A stretch of 64,000 bases of DNA from Amblyornis subalaris (lineage: Eukaryota; Chordata; Aves; Passeriformes; Ptilonorhynchidae): the NCBI GenBank assembly GCA_018881555.1, contig JACAXG010000065.1, positions 643,042-707,041 on the forward strand, given 5' to 3'. The number at the start of each line of letters is the position of its first letter. Position 1 is the first letter of the stretch. The position numbers and the translations under genes are program-made. This document shows, one piece after another, positions 61,201 to 64,000 of the stretch. The notes under the pieces are model-generated. The model searched no databases and was not told the DNA's origin. It saw only the letters and a program-made list of their open reading frames with translations.

Positions 61201-64000
61201 TTACTATTGCTTTTTACTTCTTTTGGTGTCAATTGTGCACTAGTTCTCTTTCAAGCAATACAATAGCAATAAAATAAACTGTAACAAGGGTGAAAAAAAA
61301 AAAAGAGGAACAGCAAGAGCTATGCTGATAAGAAAGAAAATGCTGCTCAGGAGCATAAATTGCTTCTACTGCTTCCTTGAAGAGGCAAATGTCTATGTGA
61401 CCCTAGATTCCTCCTTGCTACAGATTAGGTAATGTGCACTTTACACACAATCACTTCTTTGGTCTTGAGGATGAGCTGTATTTTTCATTACAATGCCCTG
61501 AAAAAAATCATAGATGATGGTATTGCATGTGACAATGAAGAGTGAACATGTATGACAATGGAGTGGTTAGGGAGCAAAGGTACGCTCAAGAAATGAATGA
61601 CACTTTGACGCTGTGTGGGGAAGTCATCAGCTGCTTTATTCCTACTTTTAATCCAGCGAGGCTGAGGAGGACCAAAAATAATTGCCAAATTAAGATGTTT
61701 AATAGTCTACATGTACTGAATTACTGCTCTAATTCCAATTCCTTGTGGACAGATTATCCTTATCATATCTTTCACCCGTGCTAGTGGATTACCACTGTTC
61801 TGCTGAACTGTTGGAGATTCTGTATGTAACTAATACTTTTTAAGGAAAACTGCAAAGATAACATGGAAAGACATTTTGGTCCAGAGCATATGAAAATGCC
61901 GTGAAGGGACCCGCTTTCGTTCTGTGCTGATCTTGTATACATCTTGTATGTAATTTTTTTCCCTTCTGCTTCCACCCTTCCCTCCCATCTATGAAATCAA
62001 ATCAGTCACTTTCTGTTGTGTGCAAGCTGCCAAGAGATCTCCAAGTAGAAAATATAGTATATGAGTTCAGCATTGTATTATTATACTCTATATGTCATCA
62101 GCAGATACACGGAAAAACTTTTCTTCAGATGGTACTTTTCAAGTCCTTTGTTTAAGCTCCAATTTTTCTTATAGTTTTTTAAAAAAATGCAGTTGCTACA
62201 GTAACTAGAATAAAAGTGGGGAGGGAGTAAAGTAAATATAAATGTTAAATGGGAGAGGGAAAGACAGAAAGCCTCTTGCTACTGAAGCATAGATTATAAA
62301 TTAGTGCTGCTATGCTGCAGAACGGAACAATTTTGTGGAAGATATTTTTTGCCAGAAATGAAAGCCTAGCCAAGCGATATTTTGAAGCATGCCATTACCC
62401 TCAGGGTGGAATCTGGCAAAAAAGTCAAGTTGTTTTGCATGTTACCTTCGAAATTGTGTGTTTTTAAATCTTAGCTTGTGCTTTATTGAGATGCAATTCC
62501 AAGCACACATAAAGGCAAACTGCTAAAACAGCTATAAATGGTTATTTTATTTACTGTTTGATCACCTCCCCTGTAACCACTGATTTCTTTCTAACTATTA
62601 TAACTTTAGTTTCTTGCATTCAAAGTGGTTCCCCAAGGACAACAAAGGAAGCCAATAAATTCAAAGGCAATATTGTGAAATGAAATATAAGTTTGGCCTT
62701 TTATATGTAGCAGCCAGCTCTACAGAATTTATGCTTTAAGCTGTCAATTAAGTAAGCAGCACGAACTTTTTCTTAGTGACTAAATAACATCCTGATACTG
62801 TCCAATGTTTGGTGACAAAGCTCTAATAGGTCACAGTGGTGCAATAAGGATGACCCACCAATTGTGGGTTCTTTGATTACCATGTAAGCAATGTAGACTA
62901 AGCATATATGAATGAAACAACCACAATGGCAATTTGTAAAACTCATGCAAGAAATTAATTTTAGCATTACTTATTAACACTTCATAAGAAAAAGTAGGAT
63001 TGGGTTAGTCTTGACATGTTACCTACTGTCTGCTTGTGCTTCTCTCTGCCCTCCTCCACTTCTTTTGTTTCTACCATGCATCAAATTGTTTGTGTAGGTT
63101 ATCAGGTGATAACAGATTCTCTTTGAATACTTATCTTTCCACGGAATATTAATTCAACCTTGTATCCTTGTCCTAACATGGAATTATTAACAGTTTTTGC
63201 CTAAAAGAGATTCATCCTGATAAGGATTTCAGAAAAAGATGTCATTTTTAGTTTAATTAAATGACCTGTTATTCAAAGACAGTTGAATTGGTGTTGTCTA
63301 TAAACATCAAGTGTTAGTGGAATCTCTGAAACCTTAAAAGTTAGTGAGAAAAACATTTTTAGACATCTGATCCCAGAGATGAGAAGGTTCAAGAGAAGCA
63401 TATGTGAGAGCCAGGGATACATATAGTTATAGAAAATGAGAAATTATAGAAAATTAAATATTGATGTTTGTAAAAATGAATAAAACCTATGATATTTAAT
63501 TGCTTGAAACATTAATGTAATATGAAATCATACGACATTGTACATGTCCTACCTTAATTATAGTTACATATTCTGATTTNCATCAACATTCTATCAGGCT
63601 GAAGCAAAAAATCTCTGTAGCACATAACTCTAGAACAAAGGAACACAACACAATGCAGATGAAAAGAGACATAGATAGCACTCATGAGTAAGATGAAAAT
63701 ATGTCGAAGTGATCACACCAGTGTAGTTAAATAAGTAGGATTTCCGAACACAAATCCATCAGGCAATACAGTGATTGTGTATGTAGCAACACTGATAATA
63801 GAGAAGTTAGTTTTTTGTAAGAAGAGGAAAGACTCTTTTAGTGATTGCTGGATGAACTCATTTACTAGTAGAGCTTGTTTCCCTTAATATGTTGAAATAG
63901 CGATATCATTTTAAGTACTCTTACTCCAAACTAAGAATTTTTCAATGAATTATTCAGATTTTAGTCATATCATTTAATGGTTAAGGAGCAGGTTCAGCAA
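58206..64000. other. 5.8 kb unique DNA, no gene seen; conserved-looking blocks
   Basis: No repeat family or gene is recognised. Several blocks have balanced composition with few homopolymers and look like the conserved non-coding DNA found in large deserts: about 59600-59940, 61480-61700 and 62600-62960. This is impression only. An A13 run occurs near 61291 and an N at 63580. Open frames such as 59606-59821 (minus), 61542-61784 (plus) and 62773-62967 (minus) have no domain. Confidence 0.4.

Noticed and set aside
1..64000. CRISPR arrays, operons, rRNA genes or phage-like modules.
   Set aside because: No regularly spaced repeats, no ribosome-binding-site-led gene runs and no rRNA words. The repeat content is avian nuclear DNA.

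Overview
The window is nuclear DNA from a bird. The evidence is the repeat content: many 5'-truncated CR1 LINE fragments that keep the avian CR1 3' tail (tandem copies of an ATTCTATGA-type octamer), and several avian-type endogenous-retrovirus LTRs, mostly standing alone. The background is AT-rich with no gene-dense block, no bacterial operon structure, no CRISPR array and no rRNA or tRNA gene I can support. The LTR types fit a neoavian bird, possibly a passerine, but I cannot name the species. Scattered single Ns point to a draft assembly.

I find no intact protein-coding gene. The longest ATG-started open frames are about 100-150 codons. The largest are either antisense to or inside CR1 and LTR copies, or have low-complexity AT-rich translations. 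The window is best read as an intergenic desert or the inside of a very large intron; sequence alone does not separate the two.

Layout: an LTR cut by the left edge (1-265); a 771-bp solo LTR (2117-2887); a cluster of CR1 remains (6495-9690), whose last member is split by a 351-bp LTR with a 5-bp target-site duplication (TSD); a long unique stretch; a clean 334-bp ERVK-like solo LTR with a perfect 6-bp TSD (20250-20583); CR1 copies at 26348-26749 and 30112-30692; about 20 kb of unique AT-rich DNA with a few conserved-looking blocks; a small CR1 relic near 51.6 kb; an old LTR (54052-55976) split by a younger 1393-bp LTR; two CR1 fragments in opposite orientation (56779-57380 and 57970-58205); then about 5.8 kb of unique DNA.

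Nothing here works together as a pathway. What can be read is a history of insertion: CR1 copies interrupted by an LTR, an LTR inside an LTR, solo LTRs presumably left by LTR-LTR recombination, and small internal rearrangements inside CR1 copies (a microhomology-flanked deletion and an 81-bp duplication). I did not find a new biological system; the findings are ranked with that in mind.
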